DNA of 64,000 nucleotides from Diplosphaera chodatii (Eukaryota > Chlorophyta > Trebouxiophyceae > Prasiolales > Stichococcaceae), in contig JAALGY010000061.1 of NCBI GenBank assembly GCA_032358165.1, positions 310,001 to 374,000 on the forward strand. Direction: 5' to 3'. Of the stretch, positions 33,322 to 45,675 are shown piece by piece; the first letter of the stretch is position 1, and every line of letters starts with the position of its first letter. The notes beneath the pieces were generated by a model. That model saw nothing but the letters and a program-made list of their open reading frames with translations. It did not search any database and had not been told where the DNA came from. Made by a program: the position numbers and the translations under genes.

Positions 33322-36037
33322 ATGAACGCTACATCAACGCGGCGCAGCGCTGCTGTTGGCTCGGCTGTGCCGTGTAGCCTCCAGCGGCCCAGCCCTGCAG
33401 CGCCACTTCGCTTACAGCAGGTGCGCTGTGGAGTTGTGCATGAGGCTCTGAGTGTTCAGGTGCTGGTTGACTCACTCGACATGCAGCCCATCAGTCAGCT
33501 GCTGGCTGGTTGCTGAAAGCTGATGGCTTTGATGTGAACTTCCAGTATTGTGAACTTTTGTAGCTGTGCCTAACCATGCGCCCAAATTTGTAGTTGGCTG
33601 CTGTTACTTGCTCTAAGATCATGCGGGTCGGTGCACATCAACCCCTTAGGTGGAGGTGAATGGCTGGCCACAGTCCAGGTTGGCACCTGCTGCAGCAATG
33701 CCTCTGAAACATCTCGGATATCCTGCTGCAGACACGCGCTGTGCGGCGCGGCAAGGCGCAGCGGTGCTGCGCCGTGCTGGAGAAGGCGGCGGACGCGGTG
33801 CAGAGCGCCGTGAACGGCGCGCCAAAGCTGAACATTGCGGACGATGTCACCGCTCTCATTGGTGCGCCCAGTGTGTAAGGCTGCGACATCGTTGGGTTGT
33901 GCTGACTTCGGCGGGCGGGGCAGCAGCGGTTCACGCTCATGGGCATTGTCCGAGTGCATGGCCGCATTTCGTACGGTTGCATGCTGGCTCTTGGTAAGAG
34001 GGGCATTCGACCAATGCCTTGTTTTGACGTCCCCTGCAGGCAACACGCCCATCGTCTACCTGAACAAGATGGCCAAGGGCGCCGGCGCGCGTGTGGCGGC
34101 CAAGCTGGAGAGCATGGAGCCGTGCTCCAGCGTCAAGGACCGCATCGGCAAGTCCATGATCGAGGGCGCTGAGGCCGCTGGCAACATCACGCCCGGCAAG
34201 GTGGGGCGCACCAGCTGCGAGCGTGCACTGCGTCGGCCTCGCAGCAGCAGTGACCTGCGCCCCATGCCACACCCAGTGTACAGCTGCGTCACATGTCAGC
34301 AGGTACCGTCACATGACATGTGAGGCAGGCTCTGAACCGTGTCCCTGAACTCTGAGGACAGACAACGCTGGTGGAGCCGACGTCGGGCAACACCGGCATC
34401 GGCCTGGCCTTCATCGCGGCGGCCAAGGGCTACAAGCTGGTGCTGACGATGCCGGCGTCGATGTCGCTGGAGCGCCGCATCCTGCTGCGCGCCTTTGGCG
34501 CGGAGCTGGTGCTGACGGACCCCGCCAAGGGTGAGGGCGCCAGGGCGCCTGCAGTGCTCAGGCCAATTGCATCGGTGGCTGTTGGCGCTGGGGAGCTGCT
34601 GGCTGTGCCTCCTTCGGTCAGTCAGGACAAATGTGCCCTCTCCCTGCCGCCTGCTGTGAGCGGGGGATCTGATGTGTTGCCGGCCACATATGTGCGCAGG
34701 CATGAAGGGCGCGGTGGCAAAGGCAGAGGAGATCGCGGCGGCGACGCCCGAGTCCTTCGTGCTGCAGCAGTTTGAGAACCCCAACAACCCGAAGGTCAGC
34801 CCAGGGGCAGTCTCCGCCCTGCTGCTGCCACAAGACACGTGCAGGCTGCTTATCCAAGGCGCCAGGAGCAACGTGCACACTCTCTGATGCTTGTGCGGCG
34901 GCTGCGCAGGTGCACTACGAGACGACGGGCCCAGAGATGTGGGACGGCACCGACGGCAAGATCGACATCCTGGTGGCGGGCGTCGGCACCGGCGGCACCA
35001 TCTCGGGCGCCGGCCGCTTCCTGAAGGAGAAGAACCCCGACATCCAGGTGGGCCGGAGGACTGGGATGTGTCCAGGAAATCATGAGAGGACCCTCTCGGC
35101 GTCAGATGGCCTGCAAAAGGCCAGGCTTGTCGGGAAGCGTCACATGCCTGCATGCGCACTTTGCATGGCCGCCTTGGTAAACTTGCTGGCGTTCTCACAG
35201 CCGTCGTCGTGCCGGTGGCACGCAGATCATCGCGGTGGAGCCGACAGAGTCGCCGGTCATCTCCGGCGGCACCCCGGGCCCGCACAAGATCCAGGGCATT
35301 GGCGCCGGCTTCATCCCCGGAAACTTGGACACAGAGCTGCTGACAGAGACCATCCAGGTACTTGCTCGACTCCGCTCGTTGCAGCATATGGGTAGGATTC
35401 TGCATGTGTGGTGGTTGCGTGCAGTGCTGGGGTTCTGATCTGCACGGATCAGGGTCCTGTTCGAAGGTGTTTGAAGGCTGAACATGACAGCGTGTTGGGA
35501 CGCATGCAGATTTCCAGCGATGACAGCATCGACATGGCCAGGCGGCTCGCACTGGAAGAGGGCCTGCTGGTCGGCATCTCCTCGGGCGCCGCAGTCGCAG
35601 CGTCATTGCAGGTGCTGCTGATGCACACCTTCCTTGAATCATCAGTCTTGGGTCAGCTCTGTGCATCTCAGGTACACCAATGCACGCTGAGAACAAAGCT
35701 GCATGTGGAATCATGGCCATACCTGCGGTGCAACCAAGCTGGTGTCTGCTCCAGGTCGCCAACCGGCCCGAGAACAAGGGCAAGCTGGTTGTGACTGTGC
35801 TGCCCAGCTTTGGAGAGAGGTACCTGTCGTCAGCGCTGTTCCAGGTGAGCGGCTCGAGGGACCTGCCCGCCGGTGCATGCACTTGCTGCCGCTGCAGTCC
35901 TGGGTCACGGTCAGCTGCATAATAAGCCTCCGGTTGCTGTCATGCAGTCGATTCGGGAGGAGGCAGAGAAGATGACGTTTGAGAAGGCAGCGCCGACTGA
36001 TGACGGTGCCAAGGGCAACCCCACGCCGACGCTCTGA
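33322..36037 (+). CDS. OASTL: O-acetylserine (thiol)lyase / cysteine synthase, plastid-type
   Basis: The enzyme makes cysteine from O-acetylserine and sulfide using pyridoxal phosphate. Ten exons in perfect phase give 401 aa: 33322-33420, 33732-33861, 34040-34200, 34362-34530, 34700-34794, 34910-35047, 35226-35357, 35510-35611, 35755-35844 and 35948-36037. About 60 N-terminal residues are Ser/Arg/Ala-rich and precede the core, as in a chloroplast form. Landmarks: [22 protein letters not shown] (PLP Schiff-base lysine, about residue 109), PTSGNTGIG (substrate loop), [10 protein letters not shown] (phosphate-binding loop), [12 protein letters not shown], and GISSGAAV near the C-terminus. All family-invariant segments are present, so it should be active. 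It is divergent from the gene at 31806-32984. It could be scored as CysK-type; cystathionine beta-synthase is excluded by the lack of extra domains. Confidence 0.96.
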
Positions 36038-36579
36038 GTGTCACACAAATGCTGCCACTGCAGAGAAATAAACATGGGCTAGCGACATGCATGTACCATA
36101 TGAGGAGTTGTCACGTGAAGTGTGTTTAGCTACCAGGGTGCCGTTGCCACTTGTCAACCTTGCACTGTTGCGGTGTTGCCTGCTGGGCCTGCATGTGCCA
36201 GCAGCCAGCTCGTTGTGACGGGGTTCCCGGGACGCTATGAACAGAGGCAGGCTGGACATGCAAGCGCTTTTGCCAGCACTCCGGTAGATTTTGTGCTCGT
36301 TGCTCGAGCGCTTGTTAGCAGAGTCGTTCCAGGGGTGTTGGAAAAGGCAGGCTGCTGTCAGAGCACCCTACCAGCGCGTTGATGACGAGACGGAAGGTTT
36401 GAACACGGCCTGCAGGAGCCTCCAGCTGTACTGTGATCGTCAACAGTGCGTAGGGCCCAAGGGTCCTCAGAGAACGTGGGCATGCTAGGCATTTGCAAGC
36501 AGCTGCAGGGCGTCAGTTGAGGGCAGGCCTGCTGGCAAGCAGGGTACCTGCAGTCAGCGACAAGGGGGCGGGCAACAAG
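36038..36579. other. Intergenic region between OASTL and the bZIP gene
   Basis: No supportable exon. An upstream non-coding or short coding exon of the bZIP gene could lie here, since an acceptor-like site (ACCTGCAG) sits at about 36553, shortly before its first ATG. Confidence 0.35.
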
Positions 36580-39500
36580 ATGACGCAGCCGAGCCGCTTG
36601 GACACCATGGGCGCAGCGGTGGATGCGCTTGCAAGCAGCACGCCCTCCGGCAAAATCCTGTTTGGCAGCATGAACATGGTGAGGCGCTGTCTTGCACGCA
36701 GCACATCGTCCCGGCAGTTGACAAAGGACGCAGAAGCCCTTGCTGAGCCTGCTGCTGCGCAAGCTGCTGCTAGTGGTGTGTCTGCGTCTGATCAGACCTG
36801 TCGTCTAGGCTGAGTCGCGCGGGAAGGCAGTCCCAGCTTGCAGCTCGACCCAAGGGATCCTCCCACGCCTATCTGACGGATGCCTTGCGCTGCCCCTGCT
36901 CAACGCATGCTGCACATGCTTCGATCGTGAATGTCGTGGTCTGGAGTTCACGCACGCTGGCTGCATGTCGCTTTGGTAGCAGCCTCCCAAGGCTTCGGGT
37001 GGTGTCGAAGATGCTGACTTGCTGGCCATGGCAGGCTGCTACAGCCTTGCCGAGCATGCAGCCATCTGCTGCTTGTCTGGGGACAGGGCCAACAGCGCAC
37101 ATCAGACGGCGACATGCATGCAAGCCGCAGACCGAACGTCCTGGCTGACGCATGTGTGTTGGTGCGCCGCAGGATGCGTTCCTTCAGGATGTGGTGCGAT
37201 TTCCCGCGCGCTCCAAGCTGCTCGGCAGTGCATGCATGCCTTCGACGCGTGAAGTTCAGCCCTGCCGCCCGTTGCATTGCCTCACGTTGCTGCCTGTGGC
37301 TGCTGCCAAGGATGCTCTGCGGCCCCCTGCATCAACAGCCAACCTTGCTGCGCTTGCAGTGGGGCAAGGACCCGTCGCTGCAGGAGACCATTGGGTCGTT
37401 GGCGGGCAGCTTCCAGCTGCCAGATCCAGGTGATGAGCCCACACCGTGGCCCGCGCATACGCACTGCGCACTCTTGCACGATGGGATAGAAGCCGTGGGG
37501 AGCCTCACAGGTTGTAAATTCCATCATTCTTGGCAGCAGGCGTTCCAGCACACGGCGAGGAGCCCACCCGGCGCAACAGCAGGGTCATGCTGGAGTTGCT
37601 GGCGCGCCAGAGGCAGCAGCTGCAGCAGCAGCAGGTGCGGAAGGATATTGTGAGGGTGGCGTTCCATTAGGTGTGCCCTCACCAGCATGCTTGGCTTATC
37701 AGGCATGGCACTAGTTCTGGAGGCTGCTGTAGCCCCACTCATTGCCGGGGAAACCTCTGCAGGCGGAACAGCAGCAATTGGCTGCAGCTGCGGCGCCGCC
37801 AGCGCAGCCGGCCCTGGACGGGCACACACTCATCGCGAGCACCGGCTTCGCGATCCCAGCAGACTTCAGGTGAGCAGCCCAATGCCACGATCTCACCAGC
37901 AGCCTTGCCACTGAAGCACCCCGTCAAGCACCTGCTGCTGGCTTGTGCGCAGTTGTTTCGCATTTTGGCAGCCTCTATAAGATTGCACGCATGCTGAATA
38001 AGAGCTCAAGCCCCTGGTGCGCAGCGGGCGCACGGTGGACGAGGTGTGGACGCGGATCCACGACGCCGAGGTGCCGTACGACAACCTGCCGCTGGGGCAG
38101 TTCCTGGAGAAGATCGGGGTGCGCTCTGTGGAGGAGTCGCTGGTGCCGCCGGGCTTCGCCGGCAGCCTGGCCGCGCAGCCGCTGCAGGGGGGCCACCCGC
38201 TCCCGCCGCCGATGCAGCGCCACGAGGTGCGCCGAGCATGATGTGTCCGGCATTGGGCGCACCTGACGCTGGCGCCGGGTTTTTGCGCTCGTCACGCACC
38301 CCTCGCTGGAACGCTGCCTGCTGCATCACAAGGTTGTCAGGAAGTGGATGCGGTCAGCATCGGGGCACATCTTCCTGCTGTGACTGCGCAGTCCGTTGTC
38401 TGCAGCTGCAGCAGCAGCCGTACGCCGGGCACGTGCTGCCGCACATGAACGGCGGCGCGGCCGCCGGCGAGCCGTTCAACGGCGGCCACCAGGCGGCGCT
38501 GGACCAGCGGCTGGAGGCGGAGCTGCAGCGCCAGCAGCAGGAGCACGCCATCCTGCAGCAGCAGCTGGTCAGTCGCCTGGAAGCGCTGCTCGTATCCTGT
38601 TTAACGTCATGTGAGTTACATAGAGCATGACTGTGATGCTTAGCGCTTTCACTGGGGCCTGGTTTTGCACCTGCTCCATGCAAAAGTCTATGGTTGACAG
38701 GGCGCAGTGTAGCTCTGCCAGCATGACTGTCGTGTTTCCCCAAAGAGTGAGGTCCCCAGCTCAGGGCACGCCTGATGCGAGTCCAGGTGAACTGACCTCC
38801 ATGAACACCGCAATCGCTGTAGGTGAGCATGCGGCAGGGCGGCGGCCCGCCCCCAGCGGCCGGCGACTACAGCCAGGCTCCGCTCAGCTACCCGATGCCA
38901 TCACAGCATCAGGTGAGGTCCCAAGGCACTATGGCACAGTTGCACGGCGGTCACCAGCATCAATGCATAGCTGGCCCGCTGCAAGTGCATTCAACATGGA
39001 TTTTTTATGAGATATACCCGGCTGATATTGGTACGAAATATACCCGGCTGACATCGGGTGAGTCGACCCTGCAGTACCAGAACCAGCAGCTGCCGCCTGA
39101 CTTTGGTGGCATGTACAGCGGCGCCATGCCGAGCAGCCAGTTTCAGGTGCGCTGTGTGGAGAGGCGCCACAGCACATCCTTCAAGGCGTGCGCAGAGCAG
39201 GTTCCTGACGCCGCTCACACGTAGGTCAGGTGTCGCACAGCTGGCGGATGTGTCAGCAGCGCTGCCAACAACTGCTGCATGCTACAGGGCGTGGTCAGCC
39301 CGGCGATGGGCCTGCCGCCGCCCCACGGCGGGGCGCCCGCCTCGCAGCCGCTGCAAGGCATCCCGATCGAGCAGCCGATGCACAGCGCCACCGCCCCCGC
39401 CCCCGCCTTCGACGACAGGTGCGGACGCCGTGTCCGAGCGCTGGCCACCGCCGGCCGCTGCGGCGCACACACACACAGCGCAGCATTGCAGGCTGGAGCG

Positions 39501-40576
39501 CCTGCAGCGGGCAGTTGCGCAACTGCCCGTGCACGGTTGGGTCCACAACTGGCTGCCTGCCTGACAGGGGCGCGTATGGCGGCGCCGTGGCAGTGGGCAA
39601 CCCGCCAGAGCCGGAGGCGCAGCCGGCGGACAGTGGCAGCCCGGGCGACGGCTCGCCGGCGCCCGAGGGCTCGCCGCTCCCCGACGGCCAGCCGATGCCC
39701 GAGGTGCGGCTTCCTCTGGTCGTGCTGCCCGACACTCGTGTTCATCAATCCCACCTGCACCTGACAGCCAGCAGGTGCCAAGCCCGCCGCATCCCGGCGC
39801 ACCGAAGCGCACCTGCCGCCCCGCAGATCCCGAAGGCCCGGGGGCCGGGCAGGCCGGCCCCGCCGAGCGCGGCGGCCACCGCCGCGGCGCGCGCGGCCCG
39901 CAAGCGCAAGCTCAAGGAGGCGCCGGCCGAGGCGGAGCCCGACAGCAACAAGGCCGAGCTGCGCATGGTGGGTTGCACCACGCCGCCTCGGGCAACGTGT
40001 CCTGAGCCCGCCATGTGATGCCTGGAGCGTGGTGTGGATGGCGATGCTGGGCTGCTGTTTGCGCTCCCTGCGCAGCCGAGCTGCCTGCTGAGCTGGGGGA
40101 GCCTGCTGAAGGCCTGCCGTGCGCATCTTTGTGCAGGTGAAGAACCGGGAGAGCGCGGCCCGCTCGCGGCAGCGCAAGCAGGCCTACACCACCGACCTCG
40201 AGGCGCAGGTGTGTGCGGTCATCAGCCCTGATTCCTGTGGGCAGCATGCCATCCAAGCTCCCGTGGAAACGCTCGCCTCCCCTCATGCTTGTTTGGTGCA
40301 GGAATGGAAGACCAACAGATATCTCGAAGCACGTCTGGCCAGGAGGTGTCAAAGCATGGCGCATGTGCTTCCTACACCCCTCACCCGTGCGTTGATGCCT
40401 GGGCCCCTGACCCGCCCGCCGCCCGCTGCCGCCCCCAGGTGGAGCAGCTGCGGCGGCAGAACGCGGAGCTGCGGGAGCGGGTCATCAGGGCGTGCCCCGC
40501 GCTGGACGCCGCCGCGCTGCGCCGCGTGCCCGCCGGCGACAGGCCCATCCGCCGCACCCGCACCGACCCCACCTGA
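36580..40576 (+). CDS. Group-A (ABI5/AREB/ABF-type) bZIP transcription factor
   Basis: Fourteen exons, all junctions in phase, give 511 aa: 36580-36678, 37173-37193, 37360-37429, 37540-37634, 37763-37869, 38025-38226, 38406-38567, 38823-38912, 39075-39146, 39288-39418, 39568-39703, 39827-39967, 40137-40208 and 40439-40576. The basic region KNRESAARSRQRKQAY (about residues 444-459) and zipper LEAQVEQLRRQNAEL match the group-A consensus. Outside the bZIP, four blocks resemble the conserved ABA-factor regions: GSMNMDAFLQDVW (29-41), GRTVDEVW (132-139), LPLGQFLEKIGV (152-163) and C-terminal RRTRTDP. Gln-rich stretches between them could be activation domains. It should bind ABRE/G-box-like ACGT sites as a dimer in the nucleus. 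R-x-x-S/T sites in these blocks are SnRK2 targets in plants; phosphorylation here is inferred. Exon 2 is only 21 nt. Confidence 0.93.
39012..39051 (+). repeat. 14-bp direct repeat in a bZIP intron
   Basis: The 14-mer ATATACCCGGCTGA occurs at 39012-39025 and again at 39038-39051, inside the intron before exon 39075-39146. It is a two-copy local duplication with no clear role. Confidence 0.6.
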
Positions 40577-41576
40577 GGGTTTTAGGAGGGTTTGCCGGCA
40601 GCGCCCCGGCTCAAGCGTGCCGGAGGCGCCGGCCGCGGCGGCGCCGGCTCTTGGGGGCTGCTGCGCCGGCCCGGGAGCCAGCTGGCGGCCGCTCTGGCGC
40701 AGGCCCTCCCACCCGCCGCACGCACGCCGGCCCGACCTGAGGGCCGCCGCCAGCAGCAGCGCGCCGGCGCGGCGGCCGTGTCGTCGGCTGGGGGCGTCAG
40801 CACTCCCAGCAGCGCAGCAGGCCGGGTGCAGCTGCAGATGGCCTGGGTGTGGCCCGCGACAGAGCTTGCCCAGGTACAGCAGATATGAGCATCAGCAGCT
40901 GGCACGCGGCCGTCCATGACTTTGTTCCTCTTCATTATTTAACCCTTGTGATGACAGCTGGAGAGCCAGCAGTGCCACCGTCGTGTGCTGTGGCAGCACA
41001 CGGATGTGTATGGGCTTGAACCCCGTTTCCTTATTTGCCAGCTGCCCAGTCGTTATGCCACTGGGTTGTACCGACTGGCCTTGTTGGTGGTCCGTTCTGC
41101 TGTGATTTGATGGTGATGCTGCTTGAGGAGCATAGGAGCACTGCAGAGTTGTGGGAAGTACAAACATCTGGCGTTGGCCCTTACTTGCCATCTGGCTGCT
41201 CATTTGTCTGGTGTCACACGGAGGCCTGGAACCCTGGTTCATACAGGAGCATGAGCAATTGCATCCATTGCAAGGGCACGCATTGCCATCACCGTTGCCA
41301 CACAGTGTCAAAGTGTCTGCTAGACCACATCTCGCTGCTTCTCACTGTTCACTGTCGCAAACTGTCCATCCCACTCGAGCGCTCGGCGCTGCACCTGCAC
41401 CCGCTCAGCAGCACTGCAGCAGCGGCCGTGCCGCTGCCCAGCCTACTTAAGCCGGCACACTCGCCATGTTCGATGTACCACCCTTCGGTGCTCACTCCCC
41501 ATGCAGTTGCATAGTGCTGCCTGTGATGAATCCCTGCCACACGTCATAACGCTGTTGCTCTGCAGTTCACGCCGCT
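40577..41576. other. 3' intergenic region between convergent genes
   Basis: The bZIP gene and HMG-CoA synthase converge on this kilobase. The first ~300 bp read as an Ala/Arg-rich open frame because of GC bias but lie beyond the bZIP stop. No further exon is supported; it should hold both 3' UTRs. Confidence 0.4.
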
Positions 41577-44500
41577 TCACGGCTGTACCAGCTCGTATGT
41601 CCGGCGGAACTCAGCATCCACGCGCGACAGTTTGTACGACCCAGGCCGCATATGCTCCCCCCTGCAGCAAACGAAGCGATAGTCCATGTGGCACAGGTTC
41701 TTGAATATGGGTGGTTCTGTCGCTGCATGTGTACACACAACGGCAGCGGGAAGGTAGATCACCTGCTCTCGGGCTGCCAGTCGGCACGGCCCCACAGCTG
41801 CTGCGCCGCCTCGGCTGCTGCATGGAACTCATCTGGCGACTTGCGCACCCGGGCAGCCAGCCTCGCCTCCAGACCCAGCTGTATATAAAAGTACTGCAAA
41901 TCAGCGGTTGCCACCATCCCTGCTCAGGGCTTGGCAGTGCTGAAATGTTTGCTTAGGAGCTTGATGGGCCGATGTGGCCAGACAAGTTGAAGAAGATGTT
42001 TCACATGGTAAGGGTCCTTTCAAGCCTAGATATTGCACAGATCGCGAGAGGCGCAGCATTTGAGGTGGCTCAAAGAGCCGTCCGATGGGCAAAGTGCTGC
42101 CTGAGTCGAAGCCAGGTTGCGGTGTTGTTACCACACACTTGCAATGTTCTAGATTGAAGTCCACCTTGCGGGACAGCAGATCCAGGTCGTAGCGTGGGTT
42201 CGCGGGGCGGCGCCCCCGCAGGATGAACATGTTGCCGGCGGCGCCGCTGCCGTAGCTGAACAGGAGGATCTGCAGCGCAGCGGAGATGGTTGCCGTGACG
42301 ACTGCTTCCCTTGAAATGGAGAGCACCAACCAGCGTCTGCAGCATGCTGCATGATCCCAATGCACATCAGACAGGGCACACCGAGCACTTGCTATCTGCC
42401 CGACCAGGTCGACGCTGCAGTAGCTGATCAAACCCCACGGGAAGTCCTGGCGCCAACGGCCAGCCCGGACACAGGGCACACACATGGACGCAGCTGTCGT
42501 GGGGCGTGCGCATCAAATAACAGGCTCACCTGGCACGCCAGCAGCTCGTCGCCCAGCTCGCTGATGAGCGACGCCAGGCCCGCCCACAGCGACGCCGTGT
42601 ACATGTTGCCCGTCTGCCGTGGCAGCTCCGCTGCCGACGCCACCTGTGCGCGCGGGACCTCTACAAAGTCAGCCACATGCTGTGCGCACACAGAGCAGCC
42701 CACCACAAGGCATCCGCCTGCGCCCACGCATGTGCCTGCAGAGGTGCTTCATAGCTCCCCTGCAGGCTGCTCAGGCTCACGCTGCAAGCATGCGACCGGG
42801 GCTGTTGTGTTCGGTAGTCGTGCACTTGTGAGCCAAAGCCTGCAACGCTGCACCCCTTTGCGCACGCCTGCTGCGGTCAGCAGCGGGTCCATGCTATGTG
42901 TTCGGTCAATAGATAATTCTGTGGCAGAATTGCGAGTCCCTCCTGATGCCGAGCACCTTGCTGTGGTAGAGTGACTCTGTGCCGTCGAGGCTGACGGGGG
43001 GCGCCTGCCCTGTAGCGTCGGCGCCGGCGCAGCTGCCATCCAAAGACCCTCGCCTGGCTGCCCTCCTGCAGACAGGTGGCAAGCCCTGATCTCCAACAAC
43101 ACCCATGAACAATCTGCACAGACCAAGATGCGCTGTGACCAGACTTGGACTGCTGCCCTGAACTTCCACTGACGACGTGGGTGCAGCCAATGCCAGAATA
43201 CTAAACTTGCTGGTGGGCTGCCAGAAGGGCTGCGGGATTGGACCAGATCAGGGTTCAGGGTTTCGCAGGGGGCCATACCTGCGAGTGTCAGCATCCGCGA
43301 GCGTCGCCACCGCCTTGCGCGTCATGCGGTTGAACGGCGCATGAAACACCGCATAGTCCACCCTGTGCACGCACCGTCACAGCTCGTCCAGCAGTACCGC
43401 ATGCCTATACATCGCATGGTCACTCGCGCTCTCGCAGCTGATCCGATTCACGTGTAAGCAACCCATACGCCTGCTGCTAGTTTCTGCAAGATCAGCTGCT
43501 GTGGCCAGATGAACATGTCCACATATACATGCTGGACCAGGAGCTGGTCAAACAGAAAAAGAAAGAGCGGGCATGAGATGCAGCACCTGTCCAGGCTGAA
43601 GCGAGCGGCCTTGCCGGAGCGCCCAGCCGCAGCTGCTACCGCCTCGAAGCGGTCGCAGACGGCCCCGTAGCAGCGGCGCAGGGTGCGCAGGTAGCTGTCC
43701 ACCGACTCGCGCCCGTCCCACTGCGCGGTGCAGCGACACTTTCGGTGCAACCTTATATTCAGGGTCTAGGGTTCCAGCAGCGTGCACAGGCAGCTGTGCT
43801 GCAGGGGTTGCCTGCCGACCTGCAGGGGCGGCGGGACCTGCCCAAGCAGCTGCCCGGCAGCATTTGCCATGGGCGGTTGCCTGCGGTCGAGCTGCAGCCC
43901 CAATCTCAGACCGCACGGGACGACCACAAAGCGGCCTGGCCAGCATCAGAGCAGCCCTGACAGTGGCATGATGTCGCATGTCCAAGGTGTCTCAGGAGGT
44001 ACTAGAGCGTCCAGAGCTGCTGGGGCGGGGCGCACCACGGGAAAGAACTGGCCCGCCGGCTTGTAGAAGTCGTGCGCGTGCTCCGCGTGCGAGCCCGCCA
44101 CGCTGCGGTCCAGCACCAGGGGCGCGTCCGGCCCTGTAGCACACACCAGAGTGCTGCTCAGGCGTGCTGCAGTCACACATGCCCTCAGTAGAATCGCCGC
44201 CTTGGTTCCCCGGCACCTGGTGCAGCGGCACATGTGAAAAAAAGCGAGGCATGGTGTACAGCATGATGTGCAGCGGCTGGCCAGCGGTAGCGTGCGCCGC
44301 CTCACCTATCAGCATGGCGGCTGCGCCGGCGCCGCCGGATGCCCTCGCAGGGCCTTTGGGGTAAATGGCAATGTCCGCTGCAACCTGCCGTTGGCAGCAG
44401 TATGGTTGGGCCAGCCGCTAAGAAGCCAGATCTGGCGTGAGTGCGCCAACAGGTGTACCAAGCAGCCGGACGCCCGCTCTGCTTCGGCTGGTGCCTTGGT

Positions 44501-45675
44501 GGAGGGCGCCACAGGGTGGCGCACCACGATGGCGAGGCGGCCGTCCCAGGCGCGCGACTCCATCCAGTTCACAGCGTTGAAGAAGGCCGTCGTCGCGCCG
44601 AGGCATGCCCCAACACAGTCCACGCCCTGCAGCCGGATGCACAGTAGCATGTTTGCCAGGGCGCGCCCAGAGCTGCTGACCCCCTGCTGTCCGCAGAACG
44701 TTTCCAGTCACTCCTCGCAGTGAATGAGGTTGTGCAAGGACAGGCAGAGCGCACCTCGATGCTGGAGTTGCTGGGGAAGAGCGGCATGAGGCAGCTCTTG
44801 ATGGGCTTGCTGCGGTCCAGGCTGGACTCTGTGCCCACCTCCAGCCTGCAAGCCGACGGCATGAAGGATTGTCACACAATCACACACGACCGGTCCGGCC
44901 TACTCCGTCCGCCATGTGCTGTGCACGGCTGCAACTCCGCTGCTGTGCACGTGCTCAACGTGTCCAGGCACAGTGCACTGCGACTGTTGTGAACAAACCG
45001 CTGCCGCTGCCGCTGCACCTGCCGACGCGGGAGGGGTCGATGCCGTGCTTCAGCAGCAGCGCGGCCACGGCGCTCATGGCCAGCGACACCACGTCCTCGC
45101 AGTCCTCGCAGAAGGACAGCGCCTCCTGCACCACGCGACAAGCAGCTGGCCTTCAGGCATACGTTGAAGATGGCGGCTGGCTTCTGTCACCGGCTAGTTG
45201 CCCCAGGGCGCGGGATCCCTACTCAAGCTGTTGGCCTTTTGGCAACAGACAGAATGAGGAGCGAGCCCTCCGCTCGCTGTCACAACTCCTGAGTCGCATC
45301 TGCTGCCCTGCGACGCGTTGTTCATGGCCGCACCTGTCCCAGCCCTGCAGTGTATTTGCCGGCAGGCACGCCATCATGGCGTTCCAGCTCCTCCTGTGAC
45401 ACCTGCACGACCCAGCAGCATCAGAATCACCCGCTGAGCCCCGCTGCTGCATGCAGTTTGCAGTGCCTACACTTTCATGGGAGACCAACTGCCGTGACGC
45501 GGTGTTGACGCCTGGTGACGCATGGCGACAAGGTCTACTGTGAAGGGACCTTCCGCAGGCATACTGGATGCTGTGTTGATGCTGCCCGCGATCTCACATA
45601 TGTGGGTGGAATATGGACCTCCAGTGCAAGGATCCCAATGTGCTCTGGCTGGCGCGGCGCTCCATTCTGCTGCAT
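41577..45675 (-). CDS. HMGS: Hydroxymethylglutaryl-CoA synthase, complete
   Basis: The enzyme condenses acetyl-CoA with acetoacetyl-CoA to HMG-CoA, the step before HMG-CoA reductase in the mevalonate pathway. Thirteen minus-strand exons join in phase to 456 aa, a normal length: 45675-45598, 45402-45334, 45125-45019, 44845-44755, 44626-44525, 44384-44306, 44133-44036, 43720-43587, 43362-43279, 43065-42957, 42643-42530, 42269-42165, and 41878-41763 joined to 41661-41577 as the last two (fourteen in all). Landmarks: EHIGILALEVHIPPTYV, AGKYTAGLGQ, LEVGTESSLDRSK (general base Glu about 91), GVDCVGACLGAT (nucleophile Cys about 123), ADIAIYPKGPAR, DFYKPAGQFFPV, DYAVFHAPFNRM (His about 260), GNMYTASLWAGLASL, FSYGSGAAGNMF and RPGSYKLSRVD. 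No organelle signal is evident, so it is probably cytosolic. ATG 45753 is an alternative start. Confidence 0.95.

Noticed and set aside
34296..35882. 528-codon open frame on the minus strand
   Set aside because: Antisense to the OASTL exons, whose plus-strand identity is certain; no recognisable domain in the minus frame.
39215..40177. 320-codon open frame on the minus strand
   Set aside because: Antisense to the bZIP exons; composition is Arg/Pro/Ala-rich and has no splice logic of its own.
41577..41832. HMGS C-terminus including the 41661-41750 segment as coding
   Set aside because: Only skipping this segment (donor after 41763, acceptor before 41661) keeps phase and gives the spacing to RPGSYKL expected for the family.
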